Shown: positions 25,718 to 34,104, counted from the stretch's first letter. The stretch is DNA of 64,000 nucleotides from Aquabacterium humicola (GCF_030167915.1 NZ_JARGNB010000002.1:868001-932000); one strand, 5' to 3'. Program-made: numbers and translations. Notes: a model not told the origin generated them from the sequence alone.

Positions 25718-25729
25718 CGGGCGGCCTCG

Positions 25730-26494
25730 TCAGCCGACCGACAGCAGCCGGCGCCGCTTCTGGGTCAGGTCGATGTAGCGCTGCAGCGCCCGCTCGGCGT
25801 GGCCGTCCAGCTCCACCAGCTCGCAGCCCAGGCGCATGCCGCGGGCATTCGGCTGGATTGAGCTGATGTGGTGCACATGCAGCGTCGCGTTGAAGCGCGT
25901 GTCCGGGTCGAGCTCGAAGCGCACGTTGTGCAGCGTCAGGCCGGCGGCCAGCGGCGGCGTGTCCTCGGGCAGCCAGAGCGCGCAGCCGCCGATGCTGACG
26001 TCGAGCACGCGCAGCGACAGCTGCATGTCGGGCAGCGACGGATGGCGCAGCAGCGCCACCGGCGAGCTGCGCTCGAGCGTGCGCACGCGGTAGGCCTGGC
26101 GGCGCTGGAAGCGGTAGAGCCGGCGCGGCAGCTCGGTCTGCAGCGCGCAGGACTTGACGCCGCGCACCAGCATCAGGTGCTGCAGGTCGAACTGCAGCTT
26201 CACCGCGTCGAGGTAGCTGACGGCGGTGACCTCGTCGCTCTCGACCAGCGATTGCAGGTGCGGGTTCGTCAGCTCGGCCTGGAAGGCCAGGCGCTGGCTG
26301 GCCGAATCGACGGTCCACAGCGCGGTGGCGAAGCTCACGCCCCCGGGCGCGTTGAGGTGGATCGGCGTGGCGCCTTCCATCAGCTGACGCATCAGCGACA
26401 GCACCTCGCGCGGCGATTCGATGCGGAACGCGGCGTACGGATCGATGCCGTCCAGGTCATCCATCGGCGCCGGTTGGGTGTCCATGAAGGCCAT
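25730..26494 (-). CDS. ycgR: YcgR-type flagellar brake with PilZ domain
   Basis: The 254-residue protein has an N-terminal YcgR/PilZN domain (about residues 20-125) and a C-terminal PilZ domain. The c-di-GMP-binding signature is present as RRQAYR near residue 130 and the later LDVSIGGCALW. In enteric relatives YcgR binds c-di-GMP, contacts FliG or MotA and slows the motor. It lies 22 bp after fliT and 12 bp before the pilin genes, which suggests FliA-dependent expression from the promoter before fliS. Confidence 0.88.
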   Translation of the reverse strand: MAFMDTQPAPMDDLDGIDPYAAFRIESPREVLSLMRQLMEGATPIHLNAPGGVSFATALWTVDSASQRLAFQAELTNPHLQSLVESDEVTAVSYLDAVKLQFDLQHLMLVRGVKSCALQTELPRRLYRFQRRQAYRVRTLERSSPVALLRHPSLPDMQLSLRVLDVSIGGCALWLPEDTPPLAAGLTLHNVRFELDPDTRFNATLHVHHISSIQPNARGMRLGCELVELDGHAERALQRYIDLTQKRRRLLSVG

Positions 26495-26516
26495 GGCGGC
26501 TCCTCGCGGCGTCGGA

Positions 26517-26816
26517 TCAGTGCAGCGTCTTCGGCTTGCCGGCCATCATGTGGTCGAGGTCTTCGAGCCACGGTTCGGCCAGGTGGCGGATCTCGGCGTC
26601 GTTGACCAGGATGCGCTTCATGATGCGCGACTTCAGCTGGCTTTCTTCGTTCGACAGCGCACCGCCCTTGGCGGCGTTCTTCAGCTGGCTGATGAGCAGC
26701 ACGCAAGCCCCTTCGAGCTTGATGACGTGGTCCCAGTTGCCGGCGCGGGCGGCGTCGAGCATGTCGGCGCTGGCCTTTTCGATGGCTTCGTAGTAGCTCA
26801 GGAGGCTGCTGTTCAT
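26517..26816 (-). CDS. fliT: Flagellar protein FliT
   Basis: The 99-residue helical protein (MNSSLLSYYEAIEKAS start, NDAEIRHLAEPWLEDL later) fits FliT, the FliD export chaperone and negative modulator of FlhDC. ATG 26816 was chosen over the upstream in-frame start because it restores the normal family length. It lies 30 bp after fliS and 22 bp before ycgR, the standard fliD-fliS-fliT order. Confidence 0.85.
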   Translation of the reverse strand: MNSSLLSYYEAIEKASADMLDAARAGNWDHVIKLEGACVLLISQLKNAAKGGALSNEESQLKSRIMKRILVNDAEIRHLAEPWLEDLDHMMAGKPKTLH

Positions 26817-26846
26817 GGTGTGGACTGGAGACGTGGAGGCCATTGA

Positions 26847-27284
26847 TCAGTTGCGGGCGCGGGCATCGGCCGACTCGCCGATCGCGTTCCAGGCGTCGCG
26901 CAGCGGGCTCATCAGGCCCAGGCACTCGTCGAGCGCCTTCTCGTCGTTGCGCAGGTTGGCCTGCGTCAGGCGCAGGCAGACATAGGCGTACAGGTCCGAC
27001 AGGTCGGCCGCGAGCTTGCCGCCGGCACTCAGGTTCAGGCTCGCCTTCAGGCCCTCGTCGACGATGCGCACGGCCTGCGTCAGCGCGGCGCCCTTGGAGG
27101 CGGCATCGCCCGCGCGCATCGCGCCGCGGCCGCGCGCCACGGCGGCGAAGAAGCCGTCGAACAGCAGGGTGACCAGCTGGTGCGGCGAGGCGCCGTGCAC
27201 CATCGTCTGCACGCCCACCTGCTGGTAGGCGCCGGCGAACTGGCGTGCGCGGCTCGAAGGGGAGGCGATCGTGGCGCTGAACAT
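26847..27284 (-). CDS. fliS: Flagellin export chaperone FliS
   Basis: The 145-residue four-helix protein has the FliS hallmarks YQQVGVQT near the N-terminus, SPHQLVTLLFDG and a helix with LSDLYAYVCLRLTQANLRND. It binds flagellin in the cytoplasm to stop premature polymerisation. A FliA-type promoter begins about 40 bp upstream, and a terminator separates it from fliD, so it heads its own operon. Confidence 0.95.
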   Translation of the reverse strand: MFSATIASPSSRARQFAGAYQQVGVQTMVHGASPHQLVTLLFDGFFAAVARGRGAMRAGDAASKGAALTQAVRIVDEGLKASLNLSAGGKLAADLSDLYAYVCLRLTQANLRNDEKALDECLGLMSPLRDAWNAIGESADARARN

Positions 27285-27323
27285 GGTGGGAGGTCTTGTC
27301 GTCAGGGCGATGGCGTTGACCTG

Positions 27324-27350
27324 TTATCGGTGCCGGCGGGAGGCACTTGA
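27324..27350 (-). promoter_or_regulatory. FliA (sigma-28) promoter for fliS-fliT-ycgR and downstream genes
   Basis: On the minus strand TCAA, 15 bases, then ACCGATAA matches the beta/gamma sigma-28 form TMAA-N15-GCCGATAA in 7 of 8 positions of the -10. It lies about 40 bp upstream of the fliS start. Confidence 0.75.
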
Positions 27351-27400
27351 GCCGGGGAAAACGGGCGTTTCCCGCGCTTGCAGCTGTGATCGGAAAGGGC

Positions 27401-27445
27401 CGGGATTCGATCCCGCAAAACGCGAACGCCGCCCGAAGGCGGCGT
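27401..27445 (-). terminator. Terminator after fliD
   Basis: Two hairpins follow the fliD stop by about 90 bp on the minus strand. The first has a perfect 8-bp stem (ACGCCGCC, loop TTCG, GGCGGCGT) followed by CGTTTTGC, and the second is CGGGAT-CGA-ATCCCG. They isolate fliD from the fliS promoter. Confidence 0.65.
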
Positions 27446-27534
27446 CTGGAGAATCGGCAAAAGTGCGCCCGGGCGCTGCGCTCCAGGCCTGGGCATCAGG
27501 CCTGCGGGTCAGGCCCGCGCATCAGTCCTGCCGA

Positions 27535-28995
27535 TCACGCCTGTGTATTGATGTTCAGCGACTTCAGCTGCTGGCCGAGGTAGCTCGACAGGCCGTTGAG
27601 CTGCGACATCGTCGCGTCGAGCGCGGTGTACTGCCGGCGCAGCCGCGCCTCGGTCTGCGCCAGACGCACCTCGTAGGCGTCCTGGTTCTTGCCGTTGCGG
27701 CTGAGCATTTCCTTCAGACTCGCGTTGCGGTTCTCGAAGGTGCCTTCCGAGCCCAGTGCGGCATCGGCCAGCTCCTTGAAGCGGCGGATGAAGCCGGAGC
27801 TCGCGGTGTCGGCGCCGTCGGTGGCCAGCAGCTTCTTCAGCTCCGGCAGGTTCGCCAGGCCGTTGCCGAGCTTGGTCGAATCGATCGCCAGCGTGCCGTC
27901 GCCCTTCATCGAGATGCCGACTTCCGACAGCCGCGTCCAGGTGCCCGAGGCGCTGCTCTCGACGTTGATGACGCCGCGCAGCTGGTTCAGCAGCGACACC
28001 GCCGCCCGGTCGCCCTGCAGCGCGCCGCCGGTCTTGCTGTCGGCGTTGTAGGCCATCTGCGTGCGCATGAAGTTGGCCAGGTCGTTGAACGCGGTGACGA
28101 ACTCGGTGACCTTGGTCTTCACGGTCTCGGTGTCGACCGCCACCGAGACGTCGACCGGGCTGGCCGTCGTCTTCATCAGGTTCAGCGTCAGCCCGTCGAC
28201 GACGTCGACCAGCGTATTGCTGGCCGAGCTGATGGCGATGCCGTTGACCGTCAGCGTCGCGTTGGACGCCTGCTGCGCCGCGGTCATCTGCGTCAGGCCG
28301 CCGGCGGGGTCGTAGTCGAGCGCCGACAGGCCGGCGGTGGCGTCGGCATCGCCGACCGTCTCCACCGTGGTGATGCGGAAGCCGTTCTCGAGGCCGGTGT
28401 CCTTGGAGCGGATCGACAGCCGCGCGCCGCTGGCATCGTTGACGATGCTGGCGATGACGCCGGCGCCGGCGCCGTTGATCTTGTCGCGCACCGCCTCGAT
28501 GCTGGTCTCGCCGGCGCCGATGTCGATGGTCACCGGCACCGAGCTGGCCTTGGCGGTGAAGGTGTCGATCGGGTCACCGGTCCACGCGCCGAGTTCGATC
28601 GTGATGCTGCCTTCATTGAAGGTGCTCGACGCGGCGGCCGACGCGGTGAGCGTCTGCGCCTTCGCCAGCGTCGACACGTTGACCTGGTAGCTGCCCGCCG
28701 CGGCGGCCGCGCCCGAGGTGACCTTCACCGCGGTGGCGTCGCCCGAGGTGGCGGTGGTGCCGTTCCACAGGCTGGTCGAGGTGAGCGCGTTGCTCTTGTC
28801 GCGCAGCACCGAGAAGAAGCTCTGCAGCTTGCCGAAGGTGGAGATCTGGCTGTCGAGGTCCTTGGCCTGGGACTTCAGCATGTCCAGCGGACGCGCCTCG
28901 ACGGCCATCAGCGAGGCGACGATGGAGTTGACGTCCAGCCCGCTGCCCAACCCTGCCGAGCTGAGGCTGCCGACGCCGCTGATGGATGTGGCCAT
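27535..28995 (-). CDS. fliD: Flagellar filament cap protein FliD
   Basis: The 486-residue protein caps the growing filament and folds flagellin at the tip. N-terminal ISGVGSLSSAGLGSGLDVNS and the C-terminal coiled segment (RLAQTEARLRRQYTALDATM, then LNGLSSYLGQQL) are diagnostic. Length is typical. The gene has its own FliA promoter just upstream and a terminator downstream. Confidence 0.96.
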   Translation of the reverse strand: MATSISGVGSLSSAGLGSGLDVNSIVASLMAVEARPLDMLKSQAKDLDSQISTFGKLQSFFSVLRDKSNALTSTSLWNGTTATSGDATAVKVTSGAAAAAGSYQVNVSTLAKAQTLTASAAASSTFNEGSITIELGAWTGDPIDTFTAKASSVPVTIDIGAGETSIEAVRDKINGAGAGVIASIVNDASGARLSIRSKDTGLENGFRITTVETVGDADATAGLSALDYDPAGGLTQMTAAQQASNATLTVNGIAISSASNTLVDVVDGLTLNLMKTTASPVDVSVAVDTETVKTKVTEFVTAFNDLANFMRTQMAYNADSKTGGALQGDRAAVSLLNQLRGVINVESSASGTWTRLSEVGISMKGDGTLAIDSTKLGNGLANLPELKKLLATDGADTASSGFIRRFKELADAALGSEGTFENRNASLKEMLSRNGKNQDAYEVRLAQTEARLRRQYTALDATMSQLNGLSSYLGQQLKSLNINTQA

Positions 28996-29019
28996 GGATG
29001 ATCTTCCTTCGCGTACGGT

Positions 29020-29047
29020 TTATCGGACGCGGGGGCGCGGTACTTGA
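29020..29047 (-). promoter_or_regulatory. FliA (sigma-28) promoter for fliD
   Basis: On the minus strand TCAA, 16 bases, then TCCGATAA. The -10 matches 7 of 8 positions of GCCGATAA; spacing is one base longer than optimal. It lies 25-52 bp upstream of the fliD start and immediately after the fliC1 terminator. Confidence 0.7.
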
Positions 29048-29060
29048 GGGGTACCGCGAA

Positions 29061-29091
29061 GAAAAAAGGGCCAGCCCCTGCGGACCGGCCC
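29061..29091 (-). terminator. Strong intrinsic terminator after fliC1
   Basis: On the minus strand a GGGCCGG / CTGGCCC stem (one G-U pair) is followed at once by TTTTTTC. It lies 30 bp past the flagellin stop and 14 bp before the fliD promoter. Confidence 0.85.
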
Positions 29092-29120
29092 GAACACGTC
29101 TCACCCCTTGCGGGGCCTCA

Positions 29121-29987
29121 TCACCCTTGAAGCAACTTCAGGACTTGCTGCGGCAGCTGGTTGGCCTGCGCGATCATCGCGTTGCCGGCCTGCTGCAGGA
29201 TCTGCGCGCGCGACAGCGCGGCGGTTTCCGCGGCGAAGTCGGCGTCCATGATGCGGGCCCGTGCGGCGGACTGGTTCTCGACCGAGATCTGCAGGTTCGA
29301 GATCACCGCGTCGAAGCGCGACTGGGTGGCGCCGAAGATCGCGCGCTGGCTGTTGATCGTGTCCAGCGCGGTGTCGATGTTGTCGATCACCGTGTTGATC
29401 GCCGCGGCGTTCGCCGTGTTGTCGATCACCGCGCGGCCGGTGCCGGCGTTGTCGGTGCCGGCGACGGCGGTGATCGTCGCGTCGACCGTCATGTCGACGG
29501 TGGTCACGGTGATCGAGTCGTTGGTCGAGGTATTGGCGCCGATCTGGAAGGTCTGCGGGCCGGCGTCGGCGGCCATGATGTTCTTGCTGTTGAAGGTCGT
29601 GCCGTTGAGCACGCGCTGCACTTCCTGCGCGAGCTGGCCGAACTCCTGGTCCAGCGAATCCTTGTCGTCGTCGCTGTTCGACGCGTTGGCCGACTGCACC
29701 GCCAGTTCGCGCATGCGCTGCAGCGCGTCGGCCGTCTTGCCCAGCGCGCCTTCGGCGGTCTGCGCCAGCGAGATGCCGTCGTTGGCATTGCGGATCGCGA
29801 CGTTCATGCCGCGCACCTGGGCGTTCATGCGCTCGGCGATCGCCATGCCGGCGGCATCGTCCTTCGCGCTGTTGACGCGCAGGCCCGAGGACAGGCGCTG
29901 CATCGCGCTCGACAGCGACGACTGCGAGGCGTTCATGTTGCGCTGCGCGTTGAGCGAAGCGATGTTCGTATTGATGGTCTGGGGCAT
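29121..29987 (-). CDS. fliC: Flagellin (first copy)
   Basis: The 288-residue flagellin has intact N- and C-terminal D0/D1 helices (INTNIASLNAQRN at the start, QANQLPQQVLKLLQG at the end) and only a short central part, so the outer D2/D3 domains are essentially absent. ATG 29987 has AGGAG eight bases upstream. It is a close paralogue of the adjacent gene at 30257-31120; both keep the FliS-binding C-terminus. Unlike fliC2, no good sigma-28 site is visible in the 260-bp gap upstream; GCCGACAT at about 30085 is the nearest -10-like match. Confidence 0.96.
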   Translation of the reverse strand: MPQTINTNIASLNAQRNMNASQSSLSSAMQRLSSGLRVNSAKDDAAGMAIAERMNAQVRGMNVAIRNANDGISLAQTAEGALGKTADALQRMRELAVQSANASNSDDDKDSLDQEFGQLAQEVQRVLNGTTFNSKNIMAADAGPQTFQIGANTSTNDSITVTTVDMTVDATITAVAGTDNAGTGRAVIDNTANAAAINTVIDNIDTALDTINSQRAIFGATQSRFDAVISNLQISVENQSAARARIMDADFAAETAALSRAQILQQAGNAMIAQANQLPQQVLKLLQG

Positions 29988-30176
29988 GGTCAGCACTCCT
30001 GAAGAATCAAAGACTCCCGGCGTACGTGCCGTGCCCTTTCTTGTCAGGCAGGTGGCAGTGCTTCCGGACTACAGATCAGCCGAATGTCGGCGTAGGGAAA
30101 TGCTAAGGACCCTGACCGTGAAGCAATCGGCTGAAATGCGGCCTTCCAACCCGCCAGTTCGCGCCAGAAACGGCAA

Positions 30177-30205
30177 CGCGCCGCTCCCTTGCGGGAAGCG
30201 GCGCG
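30177..30205 (-). terminator. Terminator after fliC2
   Basis: A 12-bp stem (CGCGCCGCTCCC against GGGAAGCGGCGCG with one bulged A, loop TTGC) lies about 52 bp past the fliC2 stop in the gap between the flagellins. The T-run is weak (GTTGCCGTTT), so some read-through into fliC1 is possible. Confidence 0.6.
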
Positions 30206-30256
30206 TCGAGTGCGACCAGGCTGCGGCCGCGGGAGCGGCCGGAGCAGGGCTGGCGA

Positions 30257-31120
30257 TCAGCGCAGCAGGCTGAGCACGCCCTGCGGCAGCTGGTTGGCCT
30301 GCGCGATCATCGCGTTGCCGGCCTGCTGCAGGATCTGCGCGCGGCTCAGGTTCGCGGTTTCCGCGGCGAAGTCGGCGTCCATGATGCGGGCACGGGCGGC
30401 CGACTGGTTCTCGACCGAGACCTGCAGGTTCGAGATCACCGCGTCGAAGCGCGACTGCGTGGCACCGAAGGTGGCGCGTTCGCTGTTGACCGTGTCCAGC
30501 GCGGTGTCGATGTTGTCGATGACCGTGTTGATCGCCGCGGCGTTGGCGGTGTTGTCGATCACGGCGCGGCCGGCGCCCGTGTTGTCCGTGCCGGCGACGA
30601 CGGTGATCGTGGCATCGGTCGTCATGTTGGTCGTCGTGACCGTGATCTCGTCGTTGGTCGTCGTGTTGGCGCCGATCTTGAAGGTCTGCGCGCCGGCGTC
30701 GGCACCCAGGATGGCCTGGCCGTTGAACGTGGTGCCGCCGAGCACGCGCTGGATTTCCTGCGACAGCTGGCCGAATTCTTCGTCGAGCGAGTCCTTGTCG
30801 TCGTCGCTGTTCGAGGCGTTGGCGGCCTGCACCGCCAGTTCACGCATGCGCTGCAGCGAGTCGGCCACCTTGCCGAGCGCGCCTTCGGACGTCTGCGCCA
30901 GCGAGATGCCGTCGTTGGCGTTGCGGACCGCGACGTTCATGCCGCGAACCTGGGCGCTCATGCGCTCGGCGATCGCCATGCCGGCGGCGTCGTCCTTGGC
31001 GCTGTTGACGCGCAGGCCCGACGACAGGCGCTGCATGGAGGTGGACAGCGACGCTTGCGACGAGGTCACATTGCGCTGCGCATTCATGGACTGAATGTTG
31101 GTGTTGATGGTCAAAGGCAC
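30257..31120 (-). CDS. fliC: Flagellin (second copy)
   Basis: The 287-residue flagellin has the same layout as fliC1 (INTNIQSMNAQRNV start, QANQLPQGVLSLLR end) and a short central region. I chose a GTG start at 31120 because AAGGAG lies six bases upstream and the flagellin N-terminus begins right there (VPLTINTNI); in-frame ATG codons further up give a non-flagellin extension. A FliA promoter lies about 213 bp upstream, leaving an unusually long leader of roughly 200 nt. Confidence 0.95.
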   Translation of the reverse strand: MPLTINTNIQSMNAQRNVTSSQASLSTSMQRLSSGLRVNSAKDDAAGMAIAERMSAQVRGMNVAVRNANDGISLAQTSEGALGKVADSLQRMRELAVQAANASNSDDDKDSLDEEFGQLSQEIQRVLGGTTFNGQAILGADAGAQTFKIGANTTTNDEITVTTTNMTTDATITVVAGTDNTGAGRAVIDNTANAAAINTVIDNIDTALDTVNSERATFGATQSRFDAVISNLQVSVENQSAARARIMDADFAAETANLSRAQILQQAGNAMIAQANQLPQGVLSLLR

Positions 31121-31332
31121 GATGAACTCCTTAGGTTGCCAATATCCCGGCGGGAAGCGCCGACGTTTACTCAGGTGATGCGGCGGTACTGCAAGCCGCC
31201 CCACCGTTGCTGACCGGATCGGGCTCATCGCCTCTTCCGGTCCGCCCGCGCTAGTCGCCTTGGGACTTGTTGGTTTCGTCCCTCGGCCGGCTAACCGGAC
31301 CGCGGGGGCCTTTCGACCGCCCGTTGGTTTGG

Positions 31333-31360
31333 GTATCGGCCCGCCGTTCGCACAACTTGA
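31333..31360 (-). promoter_or_regulatory. FliA (sigma-28) promoter for fliC2
   Basis: On the minus strand TCAA, 16 bases, then GCCGATAC. The -10 matches 7 of 8 positions. The distance to the GTG start (213 bp) implies a long leader. Confidence 0.72.
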
Positions 31361-31564
31361 GGGTGTTTGGCCCGGCTTTTTGAGGCGCTGTCAATGCGCG
31401 ATGCTGGCAAATTCGTGATGCCCCGCACGTTTTGCGCATTCAACTTCCGGACGGTGGTGCCGCCACGGGCGCCGATCGCCGCCTTTCCCCACAGGCCGGC
31501 CGCCGTGTGTCGCGACGTGCGCCGATCCCGGACTCCCCACGCGCCGGACGGCGTGCAGCGGCCT

Positions 31565-31583
31565 TGTAGGAATTTGCCTTACA
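31565..31583. promoter_or_regulatory. Imperfect dyad upstream of flhDC
   Basis: TGTAGGAATTTGCCTTACA is a TGTA-N11-TACA dyad about 120 bp before flhD in an AT-richer patch. The shape resembles sites of NarL/FixJ-type regulators such as RcsB, which control flhDC in enteric bacteria; the regulator here is unknown. Confidence 0.35.
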
Positions 31584-31703
31584 GGCCGCACGGAAGAAGC
31601 GGGACTCCAGATGACGAATTGGCCTGATGTTGCCGCCCAGTTCCGGCGTCTACAGTTCGTTTCACCGCAGACGCACTCTCACCAACACCGGAGCAGACGA
31701 CAC

Positions 31704-32027
31704 ATGAACGCCGACCAGATCCTCGCCGAAATCCGCGAAGCCAACCTGTCCTACCTGATGCTGGCGCAAAGCCTGATCCGCGCCGACCGCGAGCAGGCCC
31801 TGTTCCGCCTGGGAGTGAGCGAGGACACCGCGACGCTGCTGGCGACCCTGACCCCGGCGCAGATGATGAAGATCGCCTCCAGCAATACGCTGCTGTGCCG
31901 CATGCGCTGCGAGGACGACCTGGTCTGGAGCCTGCTGACCAGCCACGGCAAGTCGGCCGCCAACGACGGTGTCTCCCGCCTGCACGCCTCGATCCTGATG
32001 GCCGGCCGCCATCAAGAAGCCGCCTGA
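31704..32027 (+). CDS. flhD: Flagellar master regulator subunit FlhD
   Basis: The 107-residue helical protein (QILAEIREANLSYLMLAQSL, FRLGVSEDTATLLATLTPAQ) is the FlhD subunit of the FlhD4C2 activator of class II flagellar genes. ATG 31704 gives the standard length; the upstream in-frame codons are not conserved. It is followed by flhC after 54 bp, and both end before a strong terminator. Confidence 0.96.
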   Translation: MNADQILAEIREANLSYLMLAQSLIRADREQALFRLGVSEDTATLLATLTPAQMMKIASSNTLLCRMRCEDDLVWSLLTSHGKSAANDGVSRLHASILMAGRHQEAA

Positions 32028-32081
32028 CCCGGCGAGCCTGAACACCGCGATCCAGCACAAGCAGACTTAGGAGAGAACACC

Positions 32082-32648
32082 ATGGGCGCCAAGAGCATCC
32101 TCACCGAAGCCAAGCAGATCGAGACCGCCGTCGAGCTGATCCGCCTGGGCGCCCGCCTGCAAGTGCTGGAGAGCGAGACCGACCTGAGCTACGAGCGCCT
32201 GCTGCGCCTGTACAAGGAAGTCGCCGGCAAGAGCCCGAGCAAGGGCCAGCTGCCGTTCTCGACCGACTGGTTCATGACCTGGCAGCCGAACATCCATGCC
32301 AGCCTGTTCCTGAACATCCACGAGTACCTGAACAAGGTGGCCGAGCTCGACGAGATCGACACCGTGATCAAGGCCTACAAGCTGTACCTGGAGCAGGTGA
32401 ACGCGCAGGAGATCGAGCCGCAGCTGTCGGTCACCCGCGCCTGGCGCCTGGTGAAGTTCATCGACAACGGCATGCTGTCGATGACCAAGTGCAGCAAGTG
32501 CGGCGGCCACTTCGTGACCCATCCGCACGAGATCGCCCGCCACTATGTCTGCGGCCTGTGCAATCCGCCCGCGCGCGCCGGCAAGGGCCGCGCCGCCGGT
32601 GGCCTGCGGCTGGGGCAAAGCGAAGAGCGCGTCGAGCACCACCATTGA
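32082..32648 (+). CDS. flhC: Flagellar master regulator subunit FlhC
   Basis: The 188-residue protein carries the four zinc-binding cysteines C137, C140, C157 and C160 (KCSKCGG and YVCGLC) of FlhC. A GGAGAG element lies seven to ten bases before the ATG at 32082. With FlhD it forms the DNA-binding activator of the flagellar regulon. The C-terminal tail ends in a His-rich EHHH. Confidence 0.97.
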   Translation: MGAKSILTEAKQIETAVELIRLGARLQVLESETDLSYERLLRLYKEVAGKSPSKGQLPFSTDWFMTWQPNIHASLFLNIHEYLNKVAELDEIDTVIKAYKLYLEQVNAQEIEPQLSVTRAWRLVKFIDNGMLSMTKCSKCGGHFVTHPHEIARHYVCGLCNPPARAGKGRAAGGLRLGQSEERVEHHH

Positions 32649-32794
32649 ATCCGGGCGTGACAAGCGTCTACTCCGTCACGCCTCGCCGCCGAATCCGTTC
32701 CGGCCTGCTCAAGTTCTGTTCCCCGGTGCCGAAGAACAGGCCAGAGTTTCCTGAATTGCTGTCTCCTCCTAAGTCACATCCCCTGTGACTTTCC

Positions 32795-32830
32795 GGGCGG
32801 GTTCCCTCGTGGAGTCCGCCCTTTTTCTTT
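32795..32830 (+). terminator. Terminator after flhDC
   Basis: GGGCGGGTTCC pairs with GGAGTCCGCCC (11 bp with two wobble pairs, loop CTCGT) and is followed by TTTTTCTTT, a strong intrinsic terminator 147 bp past flhC and 63 bp before the next start. Confidence 0.88.
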
Positions 32831-32892
32831 GCGTCGAACCCTGTCGAGCCCGCCGCGCTCAAGCCGGCGCGCCCCGCGTCGATAACCGCATC

Positions 32893-34104
32893 GTGAACCT
32901 CGTCCCGTTCTCCAAGCAGTACCTGCGCCTCAACGAGGCGCTGCCCTTCGGGCTGCGCGACGCCGCCGGGCGACTGCTGCTGGCTGCCGGGGCGCGCGTG
33001 GACAACGCCGATCGGCTGGACGAACTGCGCAGCGCCGAGCTCTATGCCGACGAAGGCGAGTCCAGCGACTGGCGCCGCCGCCTGGGCGGCGCGATCGACG
33101 CGATGCTGCTGCGCAATGCGCCGCTGGGCCGCATCGCCGAAGCGCGGCCCGACCTGAGCCAGGACGATCCGAACACCGTGCGCGGCTTCACGCTGCGCTT
33201 CGGCGAGCAGTGGGACGAGCTGACGTCGTCGCTCGATGCGCTGCTTCGCGAGCCGGTGGCCGAGCGCGTGTGGCTGCAGCGCCTGCTCGCGCTCGCCGAG
33301 CGCGTGCGCACGCTCGGCAGCCGCCGCTTCGACGATTCGCTCTACCACCTGATCTACACCGCCGGCCACAGCACCGAGTCGTACAGCAGCCACCATGCGC
33401 TGCTGTGCATGCTGGTGGCGCAGGAGGTCGCGCGCATGCTGCGCTGGGAGCCCGAGCTCACCGCCAGCCTGGAGCATGCGGCGCTGACGATGAACGTCTC
33501 GGTGCGCCGCCTGCAGGACATGCTGGCCGCGCACGCGCCGACCATGACCCCGGCGATGCGCGCCGAGCTCGATGCGCATCCGCGCAAGTCGGCCGACATG
33601 CTGGCCGCCGCCGGCGTCACCGATGCCGCGTGGCTGGCGATCGTGCAGCACCACCACGACGACAGCCTGGGCCACCGGCCGCTGGACAGCCTGACGCCCG
33701 AGCAGCAGGCGGCGCGACTGCTGCGCCGCGTCGACATCTTCACGGCCAAGCTGAGCCGGCGCGCGACGCGCATCCCGTCCACGCCGGTGCAGGCGGCGCG
33801 CGAGGCCTGCCTCGGCGCCGACGGCGTGCCCGACGAGATCGGCGGCGCGCTGCTGAAGTCCGTGGGTCTCTATCCCCCCGGCAGCTTCGTCGAGCTGATG
33901 AGCGGCGAGACCGCCATCGTCATCGGCCGCGGCCGCCGCGCGAACCTGCCGCTGGTGGCCACGCTCGTCGCCCCGTCGGGTGCGCCGATGGGCACGCCGG
34001 CGCTGCGCGACACGCTGGACCGGCGCTACGCCGTCAAGCGCGCGGTGAGTGTCGACGCCGTCAAGGTCATCCCGCCGCACGAGCGGCTGATGATGATGCG
34101 CTGA
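32893..34104 (+). CDS. Degenerate HD-GYP domain protein
   Basis: From the GTG at 32893 the protein is 403 residues. Residues 1-110 resemble the N-terminal domain of HD-GYP phosphodiesterases, and the C-terminal part keeps their helical pattern (YHLIYTAGHSTESYSSHHALLCMLVA in outline, then AHPRKSADML and QHHHDDSLGHRP). The catalytic HDIGK motif is replaced by EHAALTMNV and the GYP by GHRP, so several metal ligands are missing and c-di-GMP hydrolysis is doubtful. Following flhDC and preceding motAB, it may be a c-di-GMP sensor of motility. The start is uncertain; an earlier frame opens at 32785 inside the terminator. Confidence 0.78.
   Translation: MNLVPFSKQYLRLNEALPFGLRDAAGRLLLAAGARVDNADRLDELRSAELYADEGESSDWRRRLGGAIDAMLLRNAPLGRIAEARPDLSQDDPNTVRGFTLRFGEQWDELTSSLDALLREPVAERVWLQRLLALAERVRTLGSRRFDDSLYHLIYTAGHSTESYSSHHALLCMLVAQEVARMLRWEPELTASLEHAALTMNVSVRRLQDMLAAHAPTMTPAMRAELDAHPRKSADMLAAAGVTDAAWLAIVQHHHDDSLGHRPLDSLTPEQQAARLLRRVDIFTAKLSRRATRIPSTPVQAAREACLGADGVPDEIGGALLKSVGLYPPGSFVELMSGETAIVIGRGRRANLPLVATLVAPSGAPMGTPALRDTLDRRYAVKRAVSVDAVKVIPPHERLMMMR

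Larger units (their letters stand above)
31121..31703. other. 583-bp control region between fliC2 and flhD
   Basis: This gap holds the fliC2 leader and FliA promoter on the minus strand and the flhDC control region on the plus strand. I see no credible gene; short open frames on both strands lack start signals and family features. The part 31440-31703 should contain the flhD promoter, with a 19-bp dyad at 31565. Confidence 0.7.

Noticed and set aside
27401-27415. GGGATTCGATCCC resembling a tRNA T-arm
   Set aside because: No acceptor, D or anticodon arms around it; better explained as a hairpin after fliD.
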